From NCBI GenBank assembly GCA_016271365.2, contig CM057455.1, positions 1,560,450,501 through 1,560,514,500 on the forward strand: a DNA stretch of 64,000 bases, written 5' to 3'. Below are positions 53,695 through 62,934 of this stretch, in pieces (the first letter of the stretch is position 1; each line of letters opens with the position of its first letter). The stretch comes from Neoceratodus forsteri. Its lineage: Eukaryota; Chordata; Ceratodontiformes; Ceratodontidae. The translations under genes were made by a program, and so were the position numbers. Under the pieces are notes generated by a model, which did not search any database, had not been told where the DNA came from, and was given only the letters and a program-made list of their open reading frames with translations.

Positions 53695-53885
53695 GGTTAG
53701 TATAGTGCAGTGGGTTAAGGCTCTGAGCTGCAGATCTGGAGACCTGGGTTTGAACCCCACAGCCACCTAGGTGCATACATACTGTGTGATCCTGAGCAAG
53801 TCACTTAACTTCCTTGTGCTCCCAGGTCACACTTGGAAACAAGTTTTGGCTTAGTGTTCTACTCCTGGTTCCCTTTCCCTTAAAC
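53695..53885 (+). mobile_element. MIR/CORE-like tRNA-derived SINE, copy 2
   Basis: The A box 'tagtgcagtgggttaagg', then 'ctctgagctgcagatctgg', the B box 'gggtttgaacccc', and the body 'tgtgtgatcctgagcaagtc', 'acttaacttccttgtgctc'. Same family as 28337-28548. It runs without a poly-A tail straight into family B. Confidence 0.83.
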
Positions 53886-54600
53886 TGGGATTTCTATGTT
53901 AAACCTGGAATTTTACACTTTAATATCTTTGCAAATGTTGAATGGATTGGCATGAAATTCTGCATGCACAGTCTCGTGTGATAGATCTGTGGATGTGCCA
54001 AGTTTCTTTTCAGTTGGATGTGTGGTTTCAGAGATTTGGATAGTTAAAAAAGTAAATTTTTCGTAGTTTTTTCCCATTGGTTTGAAAGGGGTTTCTTTGA
54101 ATTTGCCTACCACCCAGCTCATTTGGAACTTTGGTCTGACATTTTCAGGGTAGATGGTAGGTGGCTGGACCACAGATGTGCCTTTTTGCTTGCTTGGTGA
54201 AAAAATATTAATCCATTCCAAAGTTATTTAATTTTAAAATGTTTAAAACTGGGTTCTAAGCATGCTCAGTAAGGATTTAAAATAGAGTATGAAATGAAAA
54301 AAGAATTCTTGTTTCATATTGACATCATCTTTTTTCATGATAGAAAATGATTTTCATTTGCCACCATCTTGTTGTCCATTTTCCCATAAAAATTCAAATG
54401 TGAAAACCCTGAAAAATGACATTCCTGAGAGTGACTAGCACGTGTACTGTAGCTTGATTATTGGGACCTTCTTAGCTGGATTCTACAATTAACTGTTCCA
54501 TAAATTCCATTTAAATAATTTTTGTTAACATTATAAATCTTTTTTCATATTACATGATATAAAAAAGACTCCTGTTTTGTATCATGAGTCACGAAAAAAT
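53886..54600 (+). repeat. Family B repeat, copy 2
   Basis: 'tttctatgttaaacctgg', 'acactttaatatctttgc', 'tgatagatctgtggatgtgc', 'acattttcagggtaga', 'ggtgaaaaaatattaatcc', 'attccaaagttatttaatt', 'agcatgctcagtaagg' and 'ttattgggaccttctta' match copy 1 in order. It passes into a family A monomer near 54640. Confidence 0.75.
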
Positions 54601-54639
54601 ATTTTTTTCGTGTGGGGAATTAATGTATTTCAATGGGGG

Positions 54640-54915
54640 TTTTACCTCTGGTGCATAACCTTACCATTTTTTCATATTTTTACACCACATTTTCAACATG
54701 GCCTTTCTGAGACCCCACTTCATGAACAATGTTGGTGGAATTATACAAATCCAGCCAGAAATGTGATTTAGCAGTCACTTGTTGAAATCTCCTTTCAGGC
54801 AGGATTTGAAATTTTTTACCACCCGTATTCATCAGGTGGGGTCATAAGAATGCTATGTTGAAATTTTGGGGGCCAAATATGTAAAAATGGCAAAGGTATG
54901 TGCATACATTGACAT
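54640..54915 (+). repeat. Family A monomer, single copy
   Basis: 'tatttttacaccacattttc', 'aacatggcctttctgag', 'accccacttcatgaacaatg', 'ggcaggatttgaaatt', 'ttcatcaggtggggtc', 'atgctatgttgaaatttt' follow the monomer order. Ends at the T-rich 3' tail of the adjacent LINE. Confidence 0.7.
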
Positions 54916-57900
54916 TTTATTTTATTTATTTATTTATTTAGTTTTTGTTAACCGGGTAAGTGCGCTAGTCAGCAAGTGACTGTTTTCAGGCATGACCCGG
55001 GAGGTACAATTACAACACAAAAAGAGTACAGCCAGATTATTAAGACAACAGTACAAAAATGCAGAGAAAACATATATGCAATGTAACATACATTAGTAAA
55101 CAAAAATATACTTTAGCACTTGATCATGGAACATACTCAAAATGTGAATAGTAGAAGGCAGAAAATAAGAGAGATAGGCATCAGTAGAAAAGACACAAGG
55201 AAGGGAAAACTGGCAAAAGGATGGGAGGGAGAGATTTAGTGGAAGGAGGTGGCCAGACACGGCAACAGCGGGTGAGGTACCAACTCATGGCCGGCCTATG
55301 GAGCCGGAAGACGCAGGCGAAGAGAGAGGTGGTAGGGGGGAGCGGCAGTAGATGGCAACAGTGGTAGGAGGTAGAAAAATACAGCCGGGCTGGTGGAACC
55401 GATAGATGGCAGGGTGAGACTGAGGATGCCGGTGAGAGGGGGATAGAGGCGGAGGAGTTACGGCAATAGCGGCAAAAGTGTCAAAGTCAAGCTGAGCCAG
55501 TGGAACCAAGAGACAGCAGGGCAGGGAAGGGGGGGTCGGTAGATGGTGGGAGTAGGCGGTAGTAGGTGGAGAGAGGTGACTAAGCACAGCCAGGAGGGTG
55601 GGGACTAAGGAGGGGCATGGATGAGGTAGGAACAGGTAAAGGTGAGTTTGGTGGGGAGTGGCAAAAAGGGGGGAAGAGGATATAACAGAAGAAGGGGGGA
55701 GAGAGCAGCAGTGGGGTTAAGTGAGGAGAGGCTGTGAAGTGAAGATAAGAATGTCATGGAGTAGAATAGCGACTTACAATTGTCAACAGCTAACATTAGG
55801 CTTATAAAGAAACAGGTTAAGGCAACATTAATTACAAGGCACAAAATAAAACATTAATTACAAGGCACAGTATAGAACACCCATTTGGACAGGCAAAAGT
55901 GCTAGCAATGAGGAAACAGTACAAATGCAGCGGATCAGGTAGGGTCAAAGCAAACACATTTGTCCATAGTAGTGAGGAAAGTCCTGAGTTTGCTCTTAAA
56001 AGTCACATGAGTGGAGACATCTCTTAGATCCTGAGTAGTAGGTTCCATAGGTGGGGGCAGCATGATGGAAGGAGCCCATGCCCTTTTAGTCTGACAAAAG
56101 GATGGATAGTAAGGTCTGATCAGCCGATCTAAGATTCCTTGTGGGAATGGCCGGCCTGAGGAGATCAGACAGGATAGCAGGCTTGGACGTCCTTAGGATG
56201 GAATCAACTAAATTGTACAAGTAGTACTGCCTGGTAGAGGAAGGAGAGAGCCAACCAAGGTCCTGATATAAGAGACAATGATGCTGCAGCCGAGGTGCTT
56301 TGGTTGCATACCTGCACACATTATTGAAGGTAGTATCCCATAGTTGCAGTGAAGATTTGGTGGCCAATGACAGAATGGGACACCCATATGTAAGGGTTGG
56401 CAATAGAATGCCTCTGGCTATCACCAATTTAGCAGCAGGGGTGAGCAGGTATTTGGTTTTGTAGGCAGCCCCCAATTTGCAGTTAATTGACTTGCAGGTT
56501 TCCTGTATATGTGCTTTCAGGTCCAAGGTTTGATCTAGGTGGATGCCAAGGTAAAGAAAGGAAGTGACAGTTTCTATAGGGTCCCCATCGATATCAGAGA
56601 CAGAGATGGTCAGAGGACAGGATCTAAGCTTGTGATTGGAGCCAAACATCATAACTTTTGTTTTATTTGTATTTAAAACCAGGCGTTGAGAGTTCAACCA
56701 GTGTTGTACAGCACGAAAATCTGCAGTGAGGGCAGCATTTAGATCCAGGACCTTATCAGAGTGATAATAAATTACCAGGTCATCCGTGATAAAGAAGTGA
56801 GTGACCTGTGGTGACCAGCTCAGGAAGTTTATTGATGAATAATGAGAATAGAAGAGGCCAAGTATAGACCCTGAGGGACCCCAATGTTGATAACAGCACT
56901 GTCTGACATGGATGAATTAAACTTAACAGCTTGTGTTCTGTTGGAGAGGTAGCTTTTGAACCAGGTAGTGACTGGGGGAGAGAAGCCCAAGGTACTGAGG
57001 GCGGATAGTAGCAGAGAATGGTCAACCAGATCGAAAGCTTTGGTTAAGTCAATGAAGGCTGCCCTGTTAACTTTCCTCTATCCATATTGGTAACGATATC
57101 TGAAGTGAATTTTGCAAGTGCTGTCATGGTGCTGTGATGCTTTCTAAAACCATGTTGTGCTGAGCTTAGTAAATTGAATTTCTCAAGGTATTCAGTGATT
57201 TGCATGGATACTACTTTTTCCAGGATTTTATTCAGAACAGACAAAATAGCAATAGGCCGGTAATTTGATATGTCATTTTTACTGCCTTTCTTAAATACAG
57301 GAGTGACTCTGGCTGCCTTCCAGACTTCAGGGACAATGCCATTGGAGAGAGATAGGGTGAAGATGTGTGCCAGGGGGCCAGAGATGTAGTAAGAAGCCAT
57401 TTTTAGTAGTCTTGGTTCTAGGCCATCTGAGCCAGTACTGGTGTTTTCAGAGAGTGACCTGAGCAGCTTTAGGACCTGATGCATAGACACTTCCCTGAAA
57501 TAGAAGGGGTTAGTTAAGTTTGGGGTCCTTCAGATGCTGTGGGGTTAAACTGTGAAGCAGAGGATTGTGATGGGAGGGAAGCTGTGTAGGCAGATAAGTC
57601 AGAAAATTGTTGGTTAAAAGCATTTGCAATGGTAGTAGAATCATTACAGTGTACACCATGTAGGACCATATCTGAGGGAGTGACATCTTTAGCAGAACCT
57701 AAGAAGGACTTAATGTGACCCCAAAACTTGAGGGTCATTGGAAGAATTAATCAGCAGGTTTTGCAGTATTTACTTTTGGCCTGCCTGATGCATCTTTACA
57801 GTCATTTCTGTATTGTTTATACAGAATGAGATCTGACTGCAGTCCAGTTTGTTTGTACTTTTCCATTGATTGTCTCTAACTTTTAACTTTTGAAGCAGGT

Positions 57901-58115
57901 CTTTTTCAGCCACCTCGAATGCTGGCCTTACCCTCCTTTTGACTGTAGGGAGGTGCTTCTTTTGGATGTTGCCAAATTCAGTCAGAAATGAATTGAGGGC
58001 AGTATCAACATTGGTTGCGGTATAAATGTTAGACCAGTCAACACAAGAGAGGTCAAATAGGAAGGCTTGTTTGTCCAGGGCAGCATAGTTTGAAAACCTA
58101 ATCAGACATGGTGGA
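54916..58115 (-). mobile_element. Jockey-superfamily LINE (L2/Rex-like), about 3.2 kb, minus strand
   Basis: Reverse-strand order. The endonuclease-RT linker at 58110-57740 ('YAALDKQAFLFDLSCVDWSN', then 'HLPTVKRRVRP'). The RT fingers at 57490-57044 ('SNGIVPEVWKAARVTPVFKK', 'NDISNYRPIAILSVLNKILE', 'QHGFRKHHSTMTALAKFT'). A gap with a degraded palm follows. The thumb and C-terminus lie at 56697-56086 ('NTNKTKVMMFGSNHKL', 'FLYLGIHLDQTLDLKAHI', 'LTYGCPILSLATKSSLQLWD'). A purine-rich 3' UTR covers 55140-55760, and a 'tttatttatttattta' tail lies at 54917-54945. 5'-truncated before the endonuclease; frameshifted. Confidence 0.85.
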
Positions 58116-58134
58116 GGAGGAGGAGGTGGACAGG

Positions 58135-58430
58135 ATCGCCATCGACAAAGCTATGCTCCCTCATAACTTTGGCAATTTTAAATATTTTGACTTGAAATTT
58201 TCAACATAAACATCTTTACCACTTCATGAACATGACAGCTGTCATTTTTCAAATTCTGGCCAAACTGTGTTTTTGTATCTGTGGTGCACAATGGCATTGT
58301 GGTGGTGGTGTGGAATCATGTTTTGGCAGAGATTTCAAAATGTTCATTACTGGGTTCAAGAGGTGGGTTAATAAGAAGATTATGCTGACAATTTCATTCC
58401 TGTTTTACTACAAATGCAAGCACAGGGTCC
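58135..58430 (-). repeat. Family A monomer, inverted single copy
   Basis: 'ctcataactttggcaatttt', 'gaaattttcaacataaac', 'ttcatgaacatgacagctg', 'tcatttttcaaattctggcc' are the reverse complement of the monomer's 'atgacagctgtca', 'catgaggtgctg' and 'accaaagttatgag' blocks. Confidence 0.7.
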
Positions 58431-58475
58431 ACTGGGCCCTGCACTTCCACAGCAGCATATATGTACACATCTAAG

Positions 58476-59008
58476 GAGGGATAGGAGTGCAGAACCCTCC
58501 CACAGACAAATGAGGATGCAATTATACTATCTAAAAAAGTAAGGACATTCTTTGCAAAAACTTCTTTAATGAACTAATTAGGGTTGACGTGACAAAAGTA
58601 GGGAAATGTGGTGTTAGGGTTTCCAACCCTAACACCCCGCCCCTATCCACCAGACAGCAACAGGAAAAACCATCACTGTTTCACCTCTCCTGCATCTTTG
58701 CTAATCAGGCATGGGGTGTACCCTGGGATTGTGAGCCTTAATGCTCCCCCCATTCTCATAGACTCTACACATCACCCATCTCAGCTTCTTTCATGGTTGA
58801 ATGGGGTGAACATTAGGGCTGACAATCCCAAGGCACACCGCATGCCTGATTAGGGAAGATGCAGAAGAGGTGAAACAGTAATGTTTTTTCCTGTTGCTGT
58901 CTGGTTGGTGGGGGTGGAGTGTTAGGGTTAGAAACCCTAATGCCATATTTCCCTACTTTTGTCGCTTCAACCCTAACTAGTGCATTAATGAAGTTTTTAC
59001 AAAGAATG
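58476..59008. mobile_element. Palindromic 'TTAGGGTT' MITE, copy 4 (longest arms)
   Basis: The left arm ('tgacaaaagtagggaaatg', 'gttagggtttccaacccta', 'acagcaacaggaaaaacca', 'cctctcctgcatctttgc', 'aatcaggcatggggtgtacc') pairs with the right arm ('aaggcacaccgcatgcctg', 'gatgcagaagaggtgaaac', 'ttttcctgttgctgtctgg', 'gttagggttagaaacccta', 'tccctacttttgtcgcttc'). Arms are about 190 bp. It starts with the same 60 bp lead ('gtgcagaaccctccc', 'caattatactatct') as copy 1. No protein. Confidence 0.83.
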
Positions 59009-59029
59009 TATCTATTTCAAGGATATGTG

Positions 59030-59175
59030 ATGGGGAGCTTGTGTGTTACACGATTTATCTGCATAAGGGCAGTTTGACCTTGAGTAACCTCCTGAGTGGC
59101 ATAAACCACAAGTGATATGTTCAAGGCCAAACTGCCCGAGTACAGATAAATCGTGTATCACACAAGCTTCCCATG
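59030..59175. repeat. Hairpin element, arms about 52 bp
   Basis: 'tggggagcttgtgtgttaca', 'cgatttatctgcataagg', 'gcagtttgacctt' pair with 'aaggccaaactgcccgag', 'tacagataaatcgtgtatc', 'acacaagcttcccatg'. The loop is about 40 bases and carries a weaker inner stem. It lies 20 bp from the end of MITE copy 4. Non-coding. Confidence 0.85.
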
Positions 59176-60285
59176 GCAGATTTAATTTATTCAGTAGGGG
59201 CAGACTTTGTGCGTTTAGTTACATTGTGCTGTAATTTTTTTTTTTAATTTATATTTCTTATATTTTCATATTTTTTGCTGTGCTCTGGTTAGTTGCTGTG
59301 CCTTGTGAAGACAGGTACTATGGCCGGTGCCATGGCCATGATGTCAGGACATCACGTTGTCCTGATAGTGTTGCCATTGGATTGGTGGATACAGTGGCCC
59401 TTCCAAAAAGTGACAGAAAACATGGCAACTGTTTTTAGTGAGCACTTCCTGATGTGCATGTTAGTTGGAAGCACTCATAGTTTTGCAGAACTTTGGTGTA
59501 GAAGTTGTGCCCAGTCCTATGTGCGATGTGGAGGCAGTTCAGAGAATAGAACATGCTTTATGGAATTTGTGTTTGTGGGAAAATATGAATGGAGTGTTGG
59601 GCGAGTTGAAGCAGACTGTTGGACAGGTGGGAGATCTGTAGAGAGGGATTCTGAAGATTGCAAAAAAGGAAGTAAGTGAAAAGGCTGGAACTGTGGAGTG
59701 GGTGCGGCTTTTGTGTGTGACAAAATGACAGGCTGCTGATTCTGAGGGTATTCTGTTTGGCAAGCTGGGTGTTTCAAGTGTAGAAAAGTAAAGGGGAAAC
59801 TGGGCAGGAAGTAGTTCTGGCTGGCTGGCTGACGGGGGCTACTAAGTGTATAAATCTTGATGATGTTATTAAATGTATAAATTTCATTTATACAGATAGT
59901 TTCTCAGATAAGATTTATTACAGTGCATTTATCTTCACCCCATTTCATACAGCTATATATATATATATGTAGATACTGTATATACAGATAGATAGCTAGA
60001 TTGACACATAGATATCTCTATATATATCTACATATATACACACTCAAACCCCTGCAAAGGCACATATTTCCTTTTCTTCTGTTTGTCTAGGGGTTCTATT
60101 AATATGCTTGCACACAGCACCCTTGTGAATAAAATGTAATTATCAGTGTAGTGCCAGGTTTTGCATGAAAGAAAGAAAAAGATTCTTCTGGGAGTCACAG
60201 GTTTCCAGTTGCCTTGGTGGCACAGGTAGCAGCACAACAGGACAGTACTTCATGTGACTTGTTTTCACATCCAAGCGAAGGCACT
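59176..60285. other. Unassigned sequence with short microsatellites
   Basis: A frame at 59293-59679 (128 codons) has no recognisable domain and I do not call it a gene. TATA/TAGA-rich microsatellite at about 59954-60040. Confidence 0.4.
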
Positions 60286-60287
60286 TA

Positions 60288-60313
60288 TTTCTCTCTCTCT
60301 CTCTCTCTCTCTC
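60288..60313 (+). repeat. (TC)n microsatellite
   Basis: A run of pure TC dinucleotides. Confidence 0.95.
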
Positions 60314-60539
60314 CTGATTATTTGGGATATCTATCCATCCCATATGCATTCCATATACACTATTTTTGTAATTTTGTCTTTGTTTACTATGCCTTGTTTT
60401 AGTCCTTGAATGCAAAATTGCTGTATTATGGTTTATCATTCCCTGTATTGTGTTACCTACTGAATAATTTCTGTTATGTTACATGTCTTAACCAAGACCT
60501 CCTTGTAAATGAGCAGTGCTCAACAGAGCATTTGGTTAA

Positions 60540-60680
60540 ATAAAGATAAATACAAATCCATCTACCTATCTACCTACCTATCTGTCTGTCTGTCTCTATC
60601 CATCAATACTATTTATCTACTGCATCTATCTAGCATTACAGTATCTATCTATCTATATCTATCTATCTATCTATCCATTG
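60540..60680 (+). repeat. (ATCT)n / (CTGT)n compound microsatellite
   Basis: Tetranucleotide runs of 'ctat'/'ctac' followed by 'ctgt', then 'atctatctatctatct' near 60645-60676. It generates the Tyr/Leu/Ser-rich frame at 60509-60793, which is not a gene. Confidence 0.93.
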
Positions 60681-61004
60681 ATATCTTGCCTTACATTTAT
60701 TATTGTTTTTGTTGCTATGTACTGTTTTCCATGTTAATATCCACTAGATGGCATCAGTGCATAGGATCAGTGGAAATATTTGCTTTCTGCTAGGCACGAT
60801 TTGTTTAATGTAGTGCATTACAGTCTGGTCTTGAGAGATTTTCTCTTGCTCTCCCAGTGACTTCCAACAAGCATATATTCAGACTTTCTAGCAATGTTGT
60901 GGCATGCATTGTGATCTTTGGCCAATCCTTTAAGTCTTTATGCTGGTATCTTCATGCCATATCCTGGTAATCCTAGATGTGCTCATTCTATATGACATTC
61001 TTGG

Positions 61005-61850
61005 ACCAGTCCTGTTCTATATATTTATCAGTGACACTGGAGATGGAATACGGGGCAGGATGTTTCTTTTGGCAGATGACACTAAGCAGTGGCAGGGTAA
61101 ACAGTAAGGGAAATAGATCGGCCTACAACATTTAGAAAGATTTTCCAAAATCTGGCAGTTGAAATTCAATGCCAAAAAGTGCAAGGTGATGCACATAGGG
61201 AACAAGAACCCTGTGACAGAGTACTGGATGGGAAGGGTTAAGCTTGACAATACTTCTGAGGAAGAAAGAGACCTGGAAGTTATCATAAGCAAATTCCTGA
61301 AACAAGCCAGCTAGTGCAGCAAGATGACCAGAATGTTGGGGTGTATTGGGAGGGGTTTGGATAACAGGAGGAAAGAGTTAATACTACCTCTCTATACAAC
61401 AGGGGTGAGGCTGCATCTGTAATACTGTGCCCTGTTCCAGAGTCCCCATGTAAGAAAAGAAAATGACAAGCTGGAGATGGTGCAGCGTAGGGTAACCAAA
61501 ATGATTCAGGGCCAACAGGGCAGACCCTATGAGGGAAGGCTTAAGGCACTGAACGTGTCCTTGCTGGAGGCCAGCAAGGCAAGGGGGAGACATTATAAAG
61601 CCTTTCAAGTTCCTGAAAGGAATGAATAAGGTAAACTATGAGGAACTATTTAGCACAAGTGGTGAGTCAAAAACATGAGGACTTGAGTGAATGCTGAGAG
61701 GGGGGAAATTCAGGGAAGAACACAAGAAAGTTTTACTTTAAAGAGAGTGTGGCTGAGCCATGGAACAGTCCATCGGCTGAAGTGATGGGGACAAAAAGCA
61801 TCAATGGTTTCAAGTTTGCTCAAGACAGTGTCAAGGGATTGATTAATAGT
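61005..61850 (+). mobile_element. CR1 LINE fragment, plus strand
   Basis: Plus-strand translation across several frames: 'GPVLYIFISDTGDGIRGRMF', the catalytic box LLADDTK at about 61068-61088, 'QLKFNAKKCKVMHIGNKNP', 'GCIGRGLDNRRKELILPLY', 'VQRRVTKMIQGQ'. The 3' part (after 61600) is degraded to the 'WNSPSAEVMGTKSINGFKF'-like C-terminus. Frameshifts and internal stops throughout. No clear tail. Confidence 0.82.
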
Positions 61851-61882
61851 TACTCAGAGGGGTAACAGTAAGGCAGAGGATA

Positions 61883-61912
61883 CGGTGTGTGTGTGTGTGT
61901 GTGGGGGGGGTG
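61883..61912 (+). repeat. (GT)n microsatellite with G-run
   Basis: Nine GT units followed by eight G bases, between the two opposed CR1 fragments. Confidence 0.95.
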
Positions 61913-62029
61913 AGTACACAAGCCCTGTTCAGTCATTGGGTCCAGGAGCCACATAGAACTTTCTCACATCCTTTTTTACCCCTCCACCAATATCAAGTTG
62001 CAACCCCTAGTGTTTGCCTGAGTCTGTAT

Positions 62030-62262
62030 CTTGAACAACTTATTCATAGCCACCTAGCTGAATCCTCATACATATTGGTGTGCTCCAGTCATGCCCGCTC
62101 TCCTCTGTCATCTAGTGAGTACATACTGAGGTTCTGCAACTTTTCCTGGTAGCTACACCCCTGCTGCTCCTGTATCACTTTTGTCATCCTATGCTATATC
62201 TCTGTAGTTCATCCCTGTCCTCCTTAAGATGGAAATTCCAGAACTGCACACAGCACTCCAGG
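62030..62262 (-). mobile_element. CR1 LINE fragment, minus strand
   Basis: The reverse complement reads 'LECCVQFWNFHLKEDRDELQ' and then, after stops, traces of the 'SVCTH/YSLDDR' region, matching the 'RPHLEYCxQFW...KDxDxxExVQRR' segment of CR1 RT. Only about 230 bp, cut at 62262 by different sequence. It faces the plus-strand copy ending near 61850. Confidence 0.7.
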
Positions 62263-62660
62263 GGCCAGATATTAAAAAAAGTGCAAAATGGAGCACAAAC
62301 ATTTGTATTCCATCTTGCAATACCGCTGATGGGCAAATTTGTTACATTCAGAGGAACAGCACAGAGCACTATTCATCTGAATATAGGGCCATTGGTGCCT
62401 AGCTCTAAGCCACTTAGACCCACCCAACAGCACCCCGGAATAGGGCATCTGCAATGGCTAGTGTCTGGGCTAAATTTGCAATATTCAAAAGTTCCCATGC
62501 AAATGAGCCCATTGGGCATGCAAGGTGCTAAGGGTCCATTTGTATTCCCATTATGGACTCATTTGCATGCAGTTGGAGGCCCTTTAGCACCAACAATTGC
62601 CCATCCCGTGAGCTGTCCCTGGTGATAGTGGCACCCACCCTCTCTCTGAATCCAGTTCCC
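62263..62660. other. Unassigned, possible MITE starting 'ggggccagatatt'
   Basis: Begins 'aggggccagatattaaaaaa' right where CR1 homology ends, reminiscent of the 'gggccggattttcag' end at 7104. Inner direct/inverted pieces 'atgcaaatgagcccattggg' and 'atggactcatttgcatgc' (about 62498 and 62554) form a stem. A matching right terminal repeat is not evident. Confidence 0.4.
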
Positions 62661-62664
62661 CATA

Positions 62665-62930
62665 ACCAGGTAAAACTTCCTTGGTGTCAAGTGCCCCCCC
62701 CTTGCTGATCGTCAGTCGCCACCTGATAATGAATACATCAGATTTTCTTGGTGTCCAGTGATCTCTCCCCTTCCCTATTCTCTGGTCACCGTCCCCGTAT
62801 ACAGAAATATATTCCCTTATAGTCCAGTGGTCCCCCCCACCCATTCTCTGATTGCTGTCCCCATATAAAACAATAGATTCCTTGGTAGCCTAGTGGTCCC
62901 CCCTTCCCGATTGCCGATCACCATCCTGTT
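62665..62930 (+). repeat. Minisatellite, four units of about 66-72 bp
   Basis: Units have 'ttccttggtgtccagtgg', a C-run, 'attctctgatcaccgtcc' and 'ccatataaaacaatagattcc' segments. Starts near 62668, 62737, 62809 and 62878. The last unit runs into the 3' end of the PLE. Confidence 0.8.
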
Positions 62931-62934
62931 ATTT

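Noticed and set aside
59293..59679. 128-codon plus-strand frame as a gene
   Set aside because: No recognisable domain and no supporting signals; length compatible with chance.
60509..60793. 94-codon Tyr/Leu/Ser-rich frame
   Set aside because: Translation of an ATCT/CTGT microsatellite.
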